This document shows positions 1 through 8,835 of a stretch of DNA of 64,000 nucleotides, in pieces. The position numbers were made by a program, and so were the translations under genes. The stretch spans positions 28,332-92,331 of the forward strand of contig CAVFXS010000009.1 of NCBI GenBank assembly GCA_963626805.1, read 5' to 3'. A model generated the notes under the pieces. That model saw only the letters and a list, made by a program, of their open reading frames with translations, was not told the origin of the DNA and ran no database searches. Positions within the stretch are counted from its first letter, which is position 1. The number at the start of each line of letters is the position of its first letter. This stretch comes from CAG-632 sp963626805. Lineage in GTDB: Bacteria > Bacillota > Clostridia > Lachnospirales > Lachnospiraceae.

Positions 1-32
1 TCAGTCTGTTTTTTTTGACTATAGAGAAATGT

Positions 33-3000
33 ATGGAACGGCCTAAACGGGCGGTGATCGCACTGGTCTGCTGTGTGCTGATTATATCACAGGCGTGGTA
101 TTTGATTAGCTTTGCCAATGATACCACTAGTGGAGATGCAGCAGATGCGGATATGCCGACAGGTTATATGGATGTGAGTCTGGAACAGGAAATTTTAGAG
201 GAATTGAATGAAGACGAAATACAGCCGGATGCAGAGGATCCGGAGATTGTCTATACTATTTCTTATGATGTCGGGGCAAATGGTGTTGCCAAGACAGCTG
301 ATACGAAAAGTGAGGCAGAACTTACAGATGGATATACATTGACAGCTCCGGAACTGGGAGCTGGAAAATCAGATTATTTCGAATTTGTTTGCTGGACAAC
401 CTCAAAAGACAGACTTGATACCAGAATCGATACTGTATATGTGGATTCCTTTAATGGCAGTAATATTCTGAAACTGTATGCATACTATGAGCGTACGGCA
501 TACAAGGTAACCTTTAATCGCGGAAGCGGTGATGCCGGTGATACAATTGAGGTACGGGCGGCGATCAGTGCAGATGGTACAGCAAAGGTTCAGCTGGTAA
601 ATCAGCCGACATTTAAGAAGTATGGCTATACATATACGCAGTGGCGCATTAATGACAGTGATGTTATGAAGGTGGATGTAGATACGGAGTATACATTCGG
701 AGATTCTGATATTGAGGTTAATCCGGACTGGAAGCCGAATCCATATAACATTGCATTTGAATCGGGAGATCCGGAAGCAACCGGCAGCATGGATACGATC
801 CAGGCATATTACGGAACCAAGAGGAGATTGCCTGCGAATACCTTTAAGAAGACCGGTTATGTATTTAATGGCTGGTTAGGTCAGGATGGTGTGACCTATG
901 CAGATGCCAGTGAGGTTTTAAATCTGACACAGGAGTCCGGCGGCACATTTACCATGACTGCCCAATGGAAATATCAGACAGCCCGGTTGTCTACGGCAAC
1001 ACTGAACTATACTTTCAGCGATTCTCTGGATGAGATATTGACGATTTTTCATAATGAAGAGGGTGATGGTGATTTCGCACCTGCCCTTATAGATGCCAGT
1101 GGTACAACCATGAATGGTACGGTCACACTGGATAATCTGACAGAGTTAACCGGAATTTCGGTATCTACGCAGCAGAATCAGATTTCGCTTGTTGCAGACA
1201 GTGTGCAGACTGTTGGTACAGTGGTACTGACGTTTAACATTCACGATAACCGGAATATAGATGAGAGTGATACTTCCCTGAATCTAACACTGAATCTCGG
1301 AAAACGGACGCTGACCGTAACCGGAGTAGATAATGTAACAAAGACCTATGACGGTAACTGTGAGGTTCCGATTGGTTCCATTCATTTCACCGGTGCAAAT
1401 CCGGGAGCTCAGGTAACTGTAAATAATGCATCCCAGAAGGGTATGTTTACGGATCCGGATGTAGGCACGGATAAGGTCATTACAATTTCTGACATCTATG
1501 TATTAGGCGCAGATGCAGAGTATTATACGGTTGCTGAAATGGCTGAGGTAACAGGTGGAAGTATTACCAGACGGACAGTACATGTAAGCACCATGCCATC
1601 ATATCCGACCGGACAGGATTATATCCTTACCGGACAGGATCCGGTGTTTATGGTCGAGGTAGAGAAAACGGATCTGCCGGAGGCTGTTGCGGATGCGGAT
1701 GAGAAGACGATTAAGAGTGCGGTTCTTGGACATTATATCTGTGATTACGGTAAGCCGGATTATTTACCGGGTGAAAATTACCGAATCGGAATTGATACGA
1801 AAAACGAAGATTTGTTAAATAATCTGAAGAACTATACTTTAGAAGTGACGGAGGGAATCCTAGTTGTAAAGCAGGAGAATCCGATATATCAGGATGACTA
1901 CTTTATTTCAGGAAATCAGCTTGCAAATAATAAATGGTATTACCAGACAAATCCAGAGGTTATGGCAACGGGCATTCGTTATGATATGGTATATTTGACG
2001 AATGACCCGACAACAATTGCCAGAACCTATGAACCTGGACTGTTTGAACAGCGCGGTATTATAACGGAGGAGATGTGCAGTGCGAATAATGTACTGTATG
2101 TACAGCTGGCGAATAGTACAACCAAGGCGGTAACTGCAATTGCAAAATTGGAGATTTATGTGGATGTTACAGCACCGGAGATCGCTACAGATCAGATTGT
2201 TGTAAAGACCATAAATACTTCCGGATTCAGCAAGCTTGGAAATTTCTTGAGCTTTGGTAATTTCTTCCAGGAAGATCTGGAGATTACAGTGCCGGTTACG
2301 GATGCGTTAAGCGGTACGGATAAGCTGGTTTATTATCTGGATGGTGATGAGAACGGAACAGAAGTGGCAATCATCAACGGAACTGCTACATTCCGTGTAA
2401 ATGTAAAATATAAGGGAACAATTGCACTGAAAGCAAGTGACTTGGCAGGTAATATATCGGATAAGGCGGATATAATCGGTGTTGACGGTTCAAACTACTG
2501 GGTAGTAGAGGATGAGACACCGGATCTGACTGTGACAGCCAAGGATGCAGAAGGCAACAGTGTATACGAAGGTGAAAACTATTTCTACAAGACAGTAAAC
2601 ATGACTGCGGAAGTGCAGGATATGGATGCAGGCGTTGCATACATTGAATGGACAATCACCAGAAACGGAACTGTAATTGCAGATGCCGAAAAGGAAACAG
2701 TAAAAGATCAGAGTCAGATTATTAATAAAGAGACGTTTCAGCGGACGATCACCGATAGCGGAAGCTATGAAGTGATGGTAGCAGCATATGACAATGCAGG
2801 AAATTGCACAAAGCTGTCAACTCCGGTTACATTTGTAGTAGATGGAACGGCACCGGTAATTCAGATCAGCCCGGAGAATTATGACCAGAACTGGGCGACA
2901 AAGAAGACGATTACCTTTACGGTAACCGATACAGAAAGTGGCGTGGATATGCTGACACTGAAGGATGCAGACGGTGCATATCCATATAGTAAGGTAGAAG

Positions 3001-5036
3001 GAAAGGATGATACGTACACATTTGATGTAACAAAGAAGGGTACGTATACGATCAAGGCTATTGACCGTGCAGGTAACAGCAGCGAGCTGCCACTTACATT
3101 TGAGAAGGTTTCTTCGGAAGTACCGGCGGATCCGGTACTGACAGTGACTCCTGGACTGAGTGAGGGACGGAGCTGGTATACAGAGAATCCGACAATTCAG
3201 ATTACAGAGCCGGAGGAGACCCCGGATGGTACGAAGATCAATGTTTACTATCATTTATGGAAGGAAGGCACCGAGGAACCGTATCAGTATGAACGGGTTG
3301 CGGATGCATTTAATCTTCCGGAAGAGGGTATCTGGAATATCCGGGCATGGGCAGAGACAGAATCCGGTATGAAGAATTCCGGTGAAGGATTATATCAGAT
3401 CTGTTATGATGAGATGGCTCCGGCAATTACAGAGATTCAGTCCGGTGGAAACGGTAATAACAGTGTGATCTCGTTCAAGGTACAGGAGAAGGTCAGCGGA
3501 TTAAGTAGCCTGGAGGTCGTTTATAACGATACGGATACCAGAAAGCTGGCATTTACAAAGGAATCTGACGGCACTTATTCTGCAAGTTTTATAGCAGCAA
3601 TGGAAGGAAGCTATGTGATTCATGCTACGGATCTGGCAGGCAATGTTGCGGTAGCAGATGCATTCCAGCCAATGAAGATCGTTGTGACCGGAGTGGCTGG
3701 AAATGCGACAAGCGGTATGGTGATCAGTGGTAAGGTATATGCGGGAACCTTTGAAGTATCCGGTGTTTCACTAGCATATGGACTTGCAGATACCGGTAAG
3801 GCAGATCAGAAGCCGGGCAGCTTTGTGGTAACAACGGATGCATATGGTAACAAAGCATTTACAGCAAAATTAAATAAATTAGAAGCAGATTCACGGTATC
3901 TGTTTACGGTAAAGGCGATCGCACAGGATGGACAGAGCTGTGATTATACAGGAACCTTCCAGACCGTCGGAACCAAGGCACAGGGAATTACAATTGCCGG
4001 TACGGTTGTAGATGAGACACTGGACGCAACCGATAAATCAGCGATTGCGGTTGTTCTTTATAACGGAAATGACATTGTACAGTCCAAGAATGTAAAGAAT
4101 GGTGACAACTTCATGTTTACCAATGTCGCAAACGGCAGCTATACCGTACAGGCAGTCAATGATAATCGTGCAGCCAGTGAAGGTGTAGTCATTCAGAATC
4201 AGACGGTGATTGAGCCGGTTTCAGCGATTGAACTGGTATTAAAGAGTGGTCAGGCAACATCTGTGGAATATACGGATGAGACAACACCAAGAGTCAGTGT
4301 GATTGGTCTTGAAAATATTTTTGAAGACAGTACGAACTTCGGAAGTCCGGCAGATTACAGTGTCATTGAATCTGGTGGTATCATTGAATTCTGCATGAAG
4401 GTCAATGGACTGTCCGAGTCCGAGATTCCGGAATCGGATCGTGTAGCATTGAGCCGCAAGATGAAGAAGGGCGAGACACTGGGAATGGGTCTGGATTTAT
4501 CAATATGGAAGAGAAGCATCGGAGCCTATGGTGTTATTTCAGAAAAACAGGTAACATCAATTGCAGGTGGTAAGACATTACGGATCGTGATTCCGTTAAG
4601 CAGTGAGCTGGCATCCCATGATAATTTAAGTGTGATCCGAATCCATGATAATACGGCAGAACGACTGACGGATCTGGATACGAATCCGAATACTTATACG
4701 ATTGAAAGTGCATTGTTCTCAACCTATGCAATTGTATATTCCGATACGACAACGACAGATACGGCTACAGATGATACAGCTACAACAGCAACGGATAATA
4801 CAGCAGCATCGACGGAGGCGGCTACAGAGCAGCCATCGACAGGCGGACAGACTGATACAGAAGCTTCTACAAGAGATATATCTGTAACACCGAAGAGTAC
4901 AAATATTTCATTACAGTCCGGTAAGAACGGTTCATCACCACAGACCGGTGATGCAGCTCCGATTGTATGGATCAGTATTCTCGGATTGACGGTGGCAGGA
5001 CTTGGCTTTGGAATTTGTAAGAAAAAACAACCATAA
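33..5036 (+). CDS. Giant cell-wall-anchored surface protein (InlB-type and Ig-like repeats)
   Basis: About 1,667 residues. A basic N-terminus followed by a hydrophobic stretch ending near LISFAND is a signal peptide. Residues ~150-320 carry Listeria-Bacteroides (InlB B) type repeats (YKVTFNRGSGDAGDT; GYVFNGW). Around 430-450 there is a YDG/MBG-like module (KTYDGNCEVP). From ~700 to ~1150 Ig-like modules recur, each opening with a D-x-TAP or D-x-MAP element (near 710, 936, 1126) and containing a D-L/R/N-AGN signature. A Thr/Ala-rich spacer precedes the C-terminal sorting signal SPQTGD, a hydrophobic segment and KKKQP, so sortase anchoring is expected. The ligand is unknown. No in-frame stop lies between the window edge and ATG 33; TTG 15 or a start outside the window is also possible. 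Confidence 0.85.
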   Translation: MERPKRAVIALVCCVLIISQAWYLISFANDTTSGDAADADMPTGYMDVSLEQEILEELNEDEIQPDAEDPEIVYTISYDVGANGVAKTADTKSEAELTDGYTLTAPELGAGKSDYFEFVCWTTSKDRLDTRIDTVYVDSFNGSNILKLYAYYERTAYKVTFNRGSGDAGDTIEVRAAISADGTAKVQLVNQPTFKKYGYTYTQWRINDSDVMKVDVDTEYTFGDSDIEVNPDWKPNPYNIAFESGDPEATGSMDTIQAYYGTKRRLPANTFKKTGYVFNGWLGQDGVTYADASEVLNLTQESGGTFTMTAQWKYQTARLSTATLNYTFSDSLDEILTIFHNEEGDGDFAPALIDASGTTMNGTVTLDNLTELTGISVSTQQNQISLVADSVQTVGTVVLTFNIHDNRNIDESDTSLNLTLNLGKRTLTVTGVDNVTKTYDGNCEVPIGSIHFTGANPGAQVTVNNASQKGMFTDPDVGTDKVITISDIYVLGADAEYYTVAEMAEVTGGSITRRTVHVSTMPSYPTGQDYILTGQDPVFMVEVEKTDLPEAVADADEKTIKSAVLGHYICDYGKPDYLPGENYRIGIDTKNEDLLNNLKNYTLEVTEGILVVKQENPIYQDDYFISGNQLANNKWYYQTNPEVMATGIRYDMVYLTNDPTTIARTYEPGLFEQRGIITEEMCSANNVLYVQLANSTTKAVTAIAKLEIYVDVTAPEIATDQIVVKTINTSGFSKLGNFLSFGNFFQEDLEITVPVTDALSGTDKLVYYLDGDENGTEVAIINGTATFRVNVKYKGTIALKASDLAGNISDKADIIGVDGSNYWVVEDETPDLTVTAKDAEGNSVYEGENYFYKTVNMTAEVQDMDAGVAYIEWTITRNGTVIADAEKETVKDQSQIINKETFQRTITDSGSYEVMVAAYDNAGNCTKLSTPVTFVVDGTAPVIQISPENYDQNWATKKTITFTVTDTESGVDMLTLKDADGAYPYSKVEGKDDTYTFDVTKKGTYTIKAIDRAGNSSELPLTFEKVSSEVPADPVLTVTPGLSEGRSWYTENPTIQITEPEETPDGTKINVYYHLWKEGTEEPYQYERVADAFNLPEEGIWNIRAWAETESGMKNSGEGLYQICYDEMAPAITEIQSGGNGNNSVISFKVQEKVSGLSSLEVVYNDTDTRKLAFTKESDGTYSASFIAAMEGSYVIHATDLAGNVAVADAFQPMKIVVTGVAGNATSGMVISGKVYAGTFEVSGVSLAYGLADTGKADQKPGSFVVTTDAYGNKAFTAKLNKLEADSRYLFTVKAIAQDGQSCDYTGTFQTVGTKAQGITIAGTVVDETLDATDKSAIAVVLYNGNDIVQSKNVKNGDNFMFTNVANGSYTVQAVNDNRAASEGVVIQNQTVIEPVSAIELVLKSGQATSVEYTDETTPRVSVIGLENIFEDSTNFGSPADYSVIESGGIIEFCMKVNGLSESEIPESDRVALSRKMKKGETLGMGLDLSIWKRSIGAYGVISEKQVTSIAGGKTLRIVIPLSSELASHDNLSVIRIHDNTAERLTDLDTNPNTYTIESALFSTYAIVYSDTTTTDTATDDTATTATDNTAASTEAATEQPSTGGQTDTEASTRDISVTPKSTNISLQSGKNGSSPQTGDAAPIVWISILGLTVAGLGFGICKKKQP

Positions 5037-5089
5037 CTTACCATAATACTTTAGGAAATCCGGAAGATACTATAAGTAAGACAACAAGC

Positions 5090-5122
5090 AATTCAGAAAC
5101 TGAAATTCAGTTCTTGAATTGT
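5090..5122 (+). other. Strong hairpin upstream of the SASP gene
   Basis: The arms CAATTCA and TGAATTG (7 bp) enclose an inner stem AACTGA/TCAGTT with an AAT loop, separated by a two-base mismatch on each side. No T-run follows, so it is not a classic terminator. It lies in the SASP leader or at the 3' end of the surface-protein transcript. Confidence 0.4.
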
Positions 5123-5163
5123 CGGAGGTCTTAAAATAAAAAGTATCGATGGAGGTAAAAGTT

Positions 5164-5349
5164 ATGTCTAGCAAATATTCAAAGAGTGAAGCAATGAACC
5201 GTTTTAAGATGGAGTGTGCATCAGAGGTTGGTGTAGACTTAAAGCAGGGGTACAATGGTGACTTAACATCCAGACAGAATGGCTCTGTTGGTGGTCAGAT
5301 GACTAAGAAACTGGTAGAGGCTCAGATGAAGTCAATGGCTAACAAGTAA
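5164..5349 (+). CDS. Alpha/beta-type small acid-soluble spore protein (SASP)
   Basis: A 61-residue protein beginning MSSKYSKSEAMNRFKMECASE. It has the family core EVGVDL..GYNGDLTSRQNG..GGQMTKKLVE, which includes the germination-protease cleavage site region (around E-VGVDL) and the DNA-binding C-terminal signature. Alpha/beta SASPs coat spore DNA in the forespore, protect it from UV and heat, and are degraded on germination. An upstream ATG at 5149 overlaps the GGAGG ribosome binding site (5151-5155), so ATG 5164 is preferred. It is monocistronic and ends in its own terminator. This gene is direct evidence that the organism forms endospores. Sigma-G control is expected for the family, but I could not find a convincing sigma-G promoter. 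Confidence 0.95.
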   Translation: MSSKYSKSEAMNRFKMECASEVGVDLKQGYNGDLTSRQNGSVGGQMTKKLVEAQMKSMANK

Positions 5350-5392
5350 GCAACAATCCTGTAGCATACAAATTAATCAGAAATTAAAGAGG

Positions 5393-5430
5393 GCGTCTGG
5401 AGATATCTGTATCTTCAGACGCTTTTTATT
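5393..5430 (+). terminator. Rho-independent terminator after the SASP gene
   Basis: The stem GCGTCTG/CAGACGC (5393-5399 with 5416-5422) is followed by TTTTTATTT. Confidence 0.9.
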
Positions 5431-5439
5431 TCAAAACAC

Positions 5440-5469
5440 TGGACATATGGAAACAGGTTATGATATAAT
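5440..5469 (+). promoter_or_regulatory. Promoter of tig
   Basis: TGGACA (5440-5445), an 18-nt spacer, then TATAAT (5464-5469) preceded by TG as an extended -10. The transcript would have a leader of about 60 nt before tig. Confidence 0.65.
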
Positions 5470-5536
5470 TTAGTGATTAGTGGGCTTGCCCCCGTTTTAA
5501 TATGCAAAGTAACGTTTACAAGGAGGACGTAATAAA

Positions 5537-6823
5537 ATGAGTTACACAGTGGAGAAGTTAGACAAGAATATGGCTAAGATTACAATCGAGGTGCCAGCTG
5601 AAGAATTTGAGAAGGCAATGACAACTTCTTATAATAAGCAGAAGAGTAAGATTTCTGTTCCTGGATTCCGCAAGGGCAAAGTGCCAATGACATTTTTAGA
5701 GAAGCTTTACGGACCGGAAATGTTTTATGAGGATGCAGCTAATATTTGTATTCAGGATGCTTATCCACGTGAAATGGCAGAGAGTGATCTGGAAGTGGTG
5801 TCTAGACCAACTGTTGATGTAGTTCAGATGGAGAAGGGTAAGAACTTTATCTTTACAGCTGAAGTAGCATTAAAGCCGGAAGTAACTCTGGGTGACTATA
5901 AGGGTATCGAAGTTGAGAAGAAGGTAGTAGAAGTAACAGATGAGGATATGGAAGTGGAACTGAAGCACGTTCAGCAGCAGAATTCCAGAAGCATAGATGT
6001 AACCGACCGTGCGGCACAGATGGATGATGAGGTAACGATTGACTTTGAAGGATTTGTTGATGGTGCAGCATTTGAAGGTGGCAAGGGAAGCGACTATCCG
6101 TTAAAGCTGGGTTCGCATTCTTTCATTGATACCTTTGAAGATCAGCTGGTTGGCAAGAACATCGGTGATGAAGTAGAAGTGAATGTGACTTTTCCTGAGG
6201 ATTATCAGGCAGAAGAGCTTGCGGGTAAGCCGGCAATGTTCAAGGTTAATGTTAAGGCAATCCGTGCTACAGAGCTTCCGGAGTTAGATGATGAATTTGC
6301 AAGTGAAGCATCTGAGTTCGATACCATGGATGAATATAAGGAAGATATTAAGAAGAACCTGCTTGCTAAGAAGGAGTCTGAGGCAAAGCGTGAAAAAGAG
6401 GGCAAGGTTATCGACAAGATCGTAGAGAATGCAACGATGGAGATTCCGGATGCTATGGTAGAAATGCAGCAGGAGCAGATGGTAGATGAGTTTGCACAGC
6501 GCTTAAGCTATCAGGGACTGAAGTTAGAGCAGTATTTACAGTTTACCGGCATGGATATGGATGCGTTCAAGGAGCAGTGCAAGCCGGAAGCATTACGTAG
6601 AATTGAGTCACGTCTTGTATTAGAAGCAATCGCAGATGCAGAAGCAATTGAAGTATCAGCAGAGGATGTTGATAAGGAGCTGGAGAACATGGCTTCTATG
6701 TACCAGATGGAACTGGAGAAATTAAAGGAAGTAATCGGAGAGCATGAGACAGATTCTATTAAGAAGGACATTGCGATCCAGAAAGCAGTTGACCTGGTAG
6801 TAGAGGCTGCAAAAGAGGTTTAA
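5537..6823 (+). CDS. tig: Trigger factor (ribosome-associated chaperone and prolyl isomerase)
   Basis: A 428-residue protein of normal family length. The N-terminal ribosome-binding domain has the signature GFRKGKVP near residue 43, which docks on L23 at the exit tunnel. A central FKBP-type prolyl isomerase domain (~150-245, with VTIDFEGFVDG and F..G..G.YPL..GS) is followed by the helical chaperone C-terminal domain. It folds nascent chains in the cytoplasm. The RBS AAGGAGG lies at 5519-5525. It heads the conserved tig-clpP-clpX-lon order, which joins folding and quality-control proteolysis. Confidence 0.98.
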   Translation: MSYTVEKLDKNMAKITIEVPAEEFEKAMTTSYNKQKSKISVPGFRKGKVPMTFLEKLYGPEMFYEDAANICIQDAYPREMAESDLEVVSRPTVDVVQMEKGKNFIFTAEVALKPEVTLGDYKGIEVEKKVVEVTDEDMEVELKHVQQQNSRSIDVTDRAAQMDDEVTIDFEGFVDGAAFEGGKGSDYPLKLGSHSFIDTFEDQLVGKNIGDEVEVNVTFPEDYQAEELAGKPAMFKVNVKAIRATELPELDDEFASEASEFDTMDEYKEDIKKNLLAKKESEAKREKEGKVIDKIVENATMEIPDAMVEMQQEQMVDEFAQRLSYQGLKLEQYLQFTGMDMDAFKEQCKPEALRRIESRLVLEAIADAEAIEVSAEDVDKELENMASMYQMELEKLKEVIGEHETDSIKKDIAIQKAVDLVVEAAKEV

Positions 6824-6854
6824 TCATTGGACCTTTATATAAGGAGGTAAGTTT

Positions 6855-7445
6855 ATGAGTTTAGTACCTTATGTCATTGAGCAGACAGGCAGAGGCGAAC
6901 GTTCTTATGATATTTATTCGCGTCTGTTAAAGGACAGAATTATATTTCTTGGTGAAGAGGTAAATGACACAACAGCAAGTCTGGTAATTGCACAGTTACT
7001 ATTTCTGGAGTCTGAGGATCCGTCAAAGGATATCAGTCTTTATATTAACAGTCCGGGTGGTTCTGTTTCGGCTGGTTTCGGTATTTACGATACCATGCAG
7101 TACATTAAGTGTGATGTATCAACGATCTGTTGTGGCATGGCTGCCAGCATGGGTGCATTCTTACTGGCCGGTGGTACACCGGGTAAACGTATGGCACTTC
7201 CGAATGCAGAAATCATGATCCATCAGCCAATGGGCGGAATGCCAAGCGGAAGTCAGGCAAGTGATATGCAGATTACAACAGAGCATATATTAAAGACAAA
7301 GCGTAAGATTAATGAGATACTTGCAAAAGAAACCGGAAAATCAATCGAAATACTTGAGAGAGACACGGATCGTGATAATTGGCTGAGCGCAGAGGAAGCT
7401 AAGGAATATGGATTGATCGACCAGGTTATTTCCGGTCGTCAGTAG
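6855..7445 (+). CDS. clpP: ATP-dependent Clp protease proteolytic subunit
   Basis: A 196-residue serine peptidase. The catalytic triad is visible as S98 (GMAASMGA), H123 (MIHQP) and D172 (ERDTDRD), with the same spacing as Bacillus ClpP. It assembles into a tetradecameric chamber that works with ClpX, encoded 27 nt downstream, and probably ClpC. The RBS is AAGGAGGT at 6840-6847. No separate promoter is evident in the 31-nt gap after tig, so co-transcription is likely. No obvious CtsR operator was seen. Confidence 0.98.
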   Translation: MSLVPYVIEQTGRGERSYDIYSRLLKDRIIFLGEEVNDTTASLVIAQLLFLESEDPSKDISLYINSPGGSVSAGFGIYDTMQYIKCDVSTICCGMAASMGAFLLAGGTPGKRMALPNAEIMIHQPMGGMPSGSQASDMQITTEHILKTKRKINEILAKETGKSIEILERDTDRDNWLSAEEAKEYGLIDQVISGRQ

Positions 7446-7472
7446 TGTATCAAATTTGATTGAGGTGACTAA

Positions 7473-8762
7473 ATGGCAAATCGAAGTGATGAAAGAAAGC
7501 CTTTGAAGTGTTCGTTTTGTAATAAGCCCGAGGATCGGGTTCGTAAGCTGATTGCGGGACCTTCCGCATATATCTGTGACGAATGCATCGAAGTGTGTTA
7601 TGAAATCATTCAGGAAGAACTGGAAGAGGTTGCAGATACAGAGATTAATCTGTTAAGACCGAAAGAAATCAAGGCATTTCTGGATGATTATGTAATCGGA
7701 CAGGAGCAGGCAAAGAAGATTTTGTCGGTTGCAGTTTACAATCACTATAAACGAATTTTATCCGAGAAGGATTTTGAAGTTGAATTACAGAAGAGTAATA
7801 TCATTATGGCAGGTCCGACCGGTTCCGGTAAGACGTATCTGGCACAGACACTGGCAAAGCTGTTAAATGTACCGTTTGCAATTGCAGATGCGACTGCATT
7901 GACAGAAGCCGGCTATGTAGGTGAGGATGTTGAGAATATCCTTCTGAAGCTGATACAGGCAGCAGATTTTGATATTGAACGTGCAGAGCACGGAATCATT
8001 TATATTGATGAAATTGACAAGATTTCCAAAAAATCCGAGAATGTATCCATTACCAGAGATGTATCCGGTGAGGGTGTACAGCAGGCACTTTTAAAGATTA
8101 TTGAGGGTACGGTTGCTTCTGTTCCACCACAAGGGGGAAGAAAGCATCCGCATCAGGAGCTGATTCAGATAGATACGACCAATATTCTGTTTATCTGTGG
8201 TGGTGCATTTGACGGTATGGATAAGATCATTGAGAATCGGATCGGTCAGAAGGCAATTGGGTTCAATGCAGAAGTGCAGAAGAATGAGAAACCGGATGTA
8301 GGAGAACTGTTGAAACAGGTTCTTCCACAGGATTACGTAAAATATGGTCTGATTCCGGAGTTTGTAGGACGTGTACCGGTCACGGTTACACTTGATATGC
8401 TGGATGAGGAAGCACTGGTTCGGATTTTGGAGGAGCCAAAGAGCTCACTGGTAAAACAGTATCAGAAATTATTTGAAATGGATGGTGTTGATCTGGAATT
8501 TCAGCCGGAGGCGTTACGGGCTATGGCAGCAAAGGCTATGGAACGGAATACCGGTGCCAGAGGCTTACGTGCAATTATGGAAGATGTTGTTATGGATCTG
8601 ATGTACGAGATTCCATCCGATAATCATATTACAAAGTGCACGATCACAAAGGATATGGTAGAGAATGCCGGAGAACCGGAGCTTGAGTATTCTGAGAGAC
8701 CGGTTGCGAAGAAGACACTTTTGCAGCAGCACTTGAAGAAAAACAGTGGAGAAATTGCATAA
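7473..8762 (+). CDS. clpX: Clp protease ATP-binding unfoldase ClpX
   Basis: A 429-residue AAA+ unfoldase. The N-terminal zinc-binding domain has C13, C16, C35 and C38. Walker A is GPTGSGKT (~114-121) and Walker B is IIYIDEIDKI. The IGF loop that plugs into ClpP is present (KAIGFNAE, ~260), as are the sensor-2 region (ARGLR) and the small C-terminal AAA subdomain. It recognises substrates, including probable SsrA-tagged proteins, and feeds them to ClpP. Confidence 0.98.
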   Translation: MANRSDERKPLKCSFCNKPEDRVRKLIAGPSAYICDECIEVCYEIIQEELEEVADTEINLLRPKEIKAFLDDYVIGQEQAKKILSVAVYNHYKRILSEKDFEVELQKSNIIMAGPTGSGKTYLAQTLAKLLNVPFAIADATALTEAGYVGEDVENILLKLIQAADFDIERAEHGIIYIDEIDKISKKSENVSITRDVSGEGVQQALLKIIEGTVASVPPQGGRKHPHQELIQIDTTNILFICGGAFDGMDKIIENRIGQKAIGFNAEVQKNEKPDVGELLKQVLPQDYVKYGLIPEFVGRVPVTVTLDMLDEEALVRILEEPKSSLVKQYQKLFEMDGVDLEFQPEALRAMAAKAMERNTGARGLRAIMEDVVMDLMYEIPSDNHITKCTITKDMVENAGEPELEYSERPVAKKTLLQQHLKKNSGEIA

Positions 8763-8769
8763 ATAGATT

Positions 8770-8792
8770 GTGCCGGGACTTGTTCCCGGCAC
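8770..8792 (+). terminator. Intercistronic hairpin between clpX and lon
   Basis: A perfect 9-bp stem GTGCCGGGA/TCCCGGCAC with a 5-nt loop, but only a weak T-run follows. It may be a partial terminator or mRNA-stability element that sets lower expression of lon relative to clpX. Confidence 0.5.
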
Positions 8793-8835
8793 ACTGTTTA
8801 CATGGAAACGTGATGGAAACAGAAGGTGAAGAAGA

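Noticed and set aside
5149..5163. An upstream ATG start for the SASP gene
   Set aside because: The RBS GGAGG lies within this stretch, so the start at 5164 is more likely.
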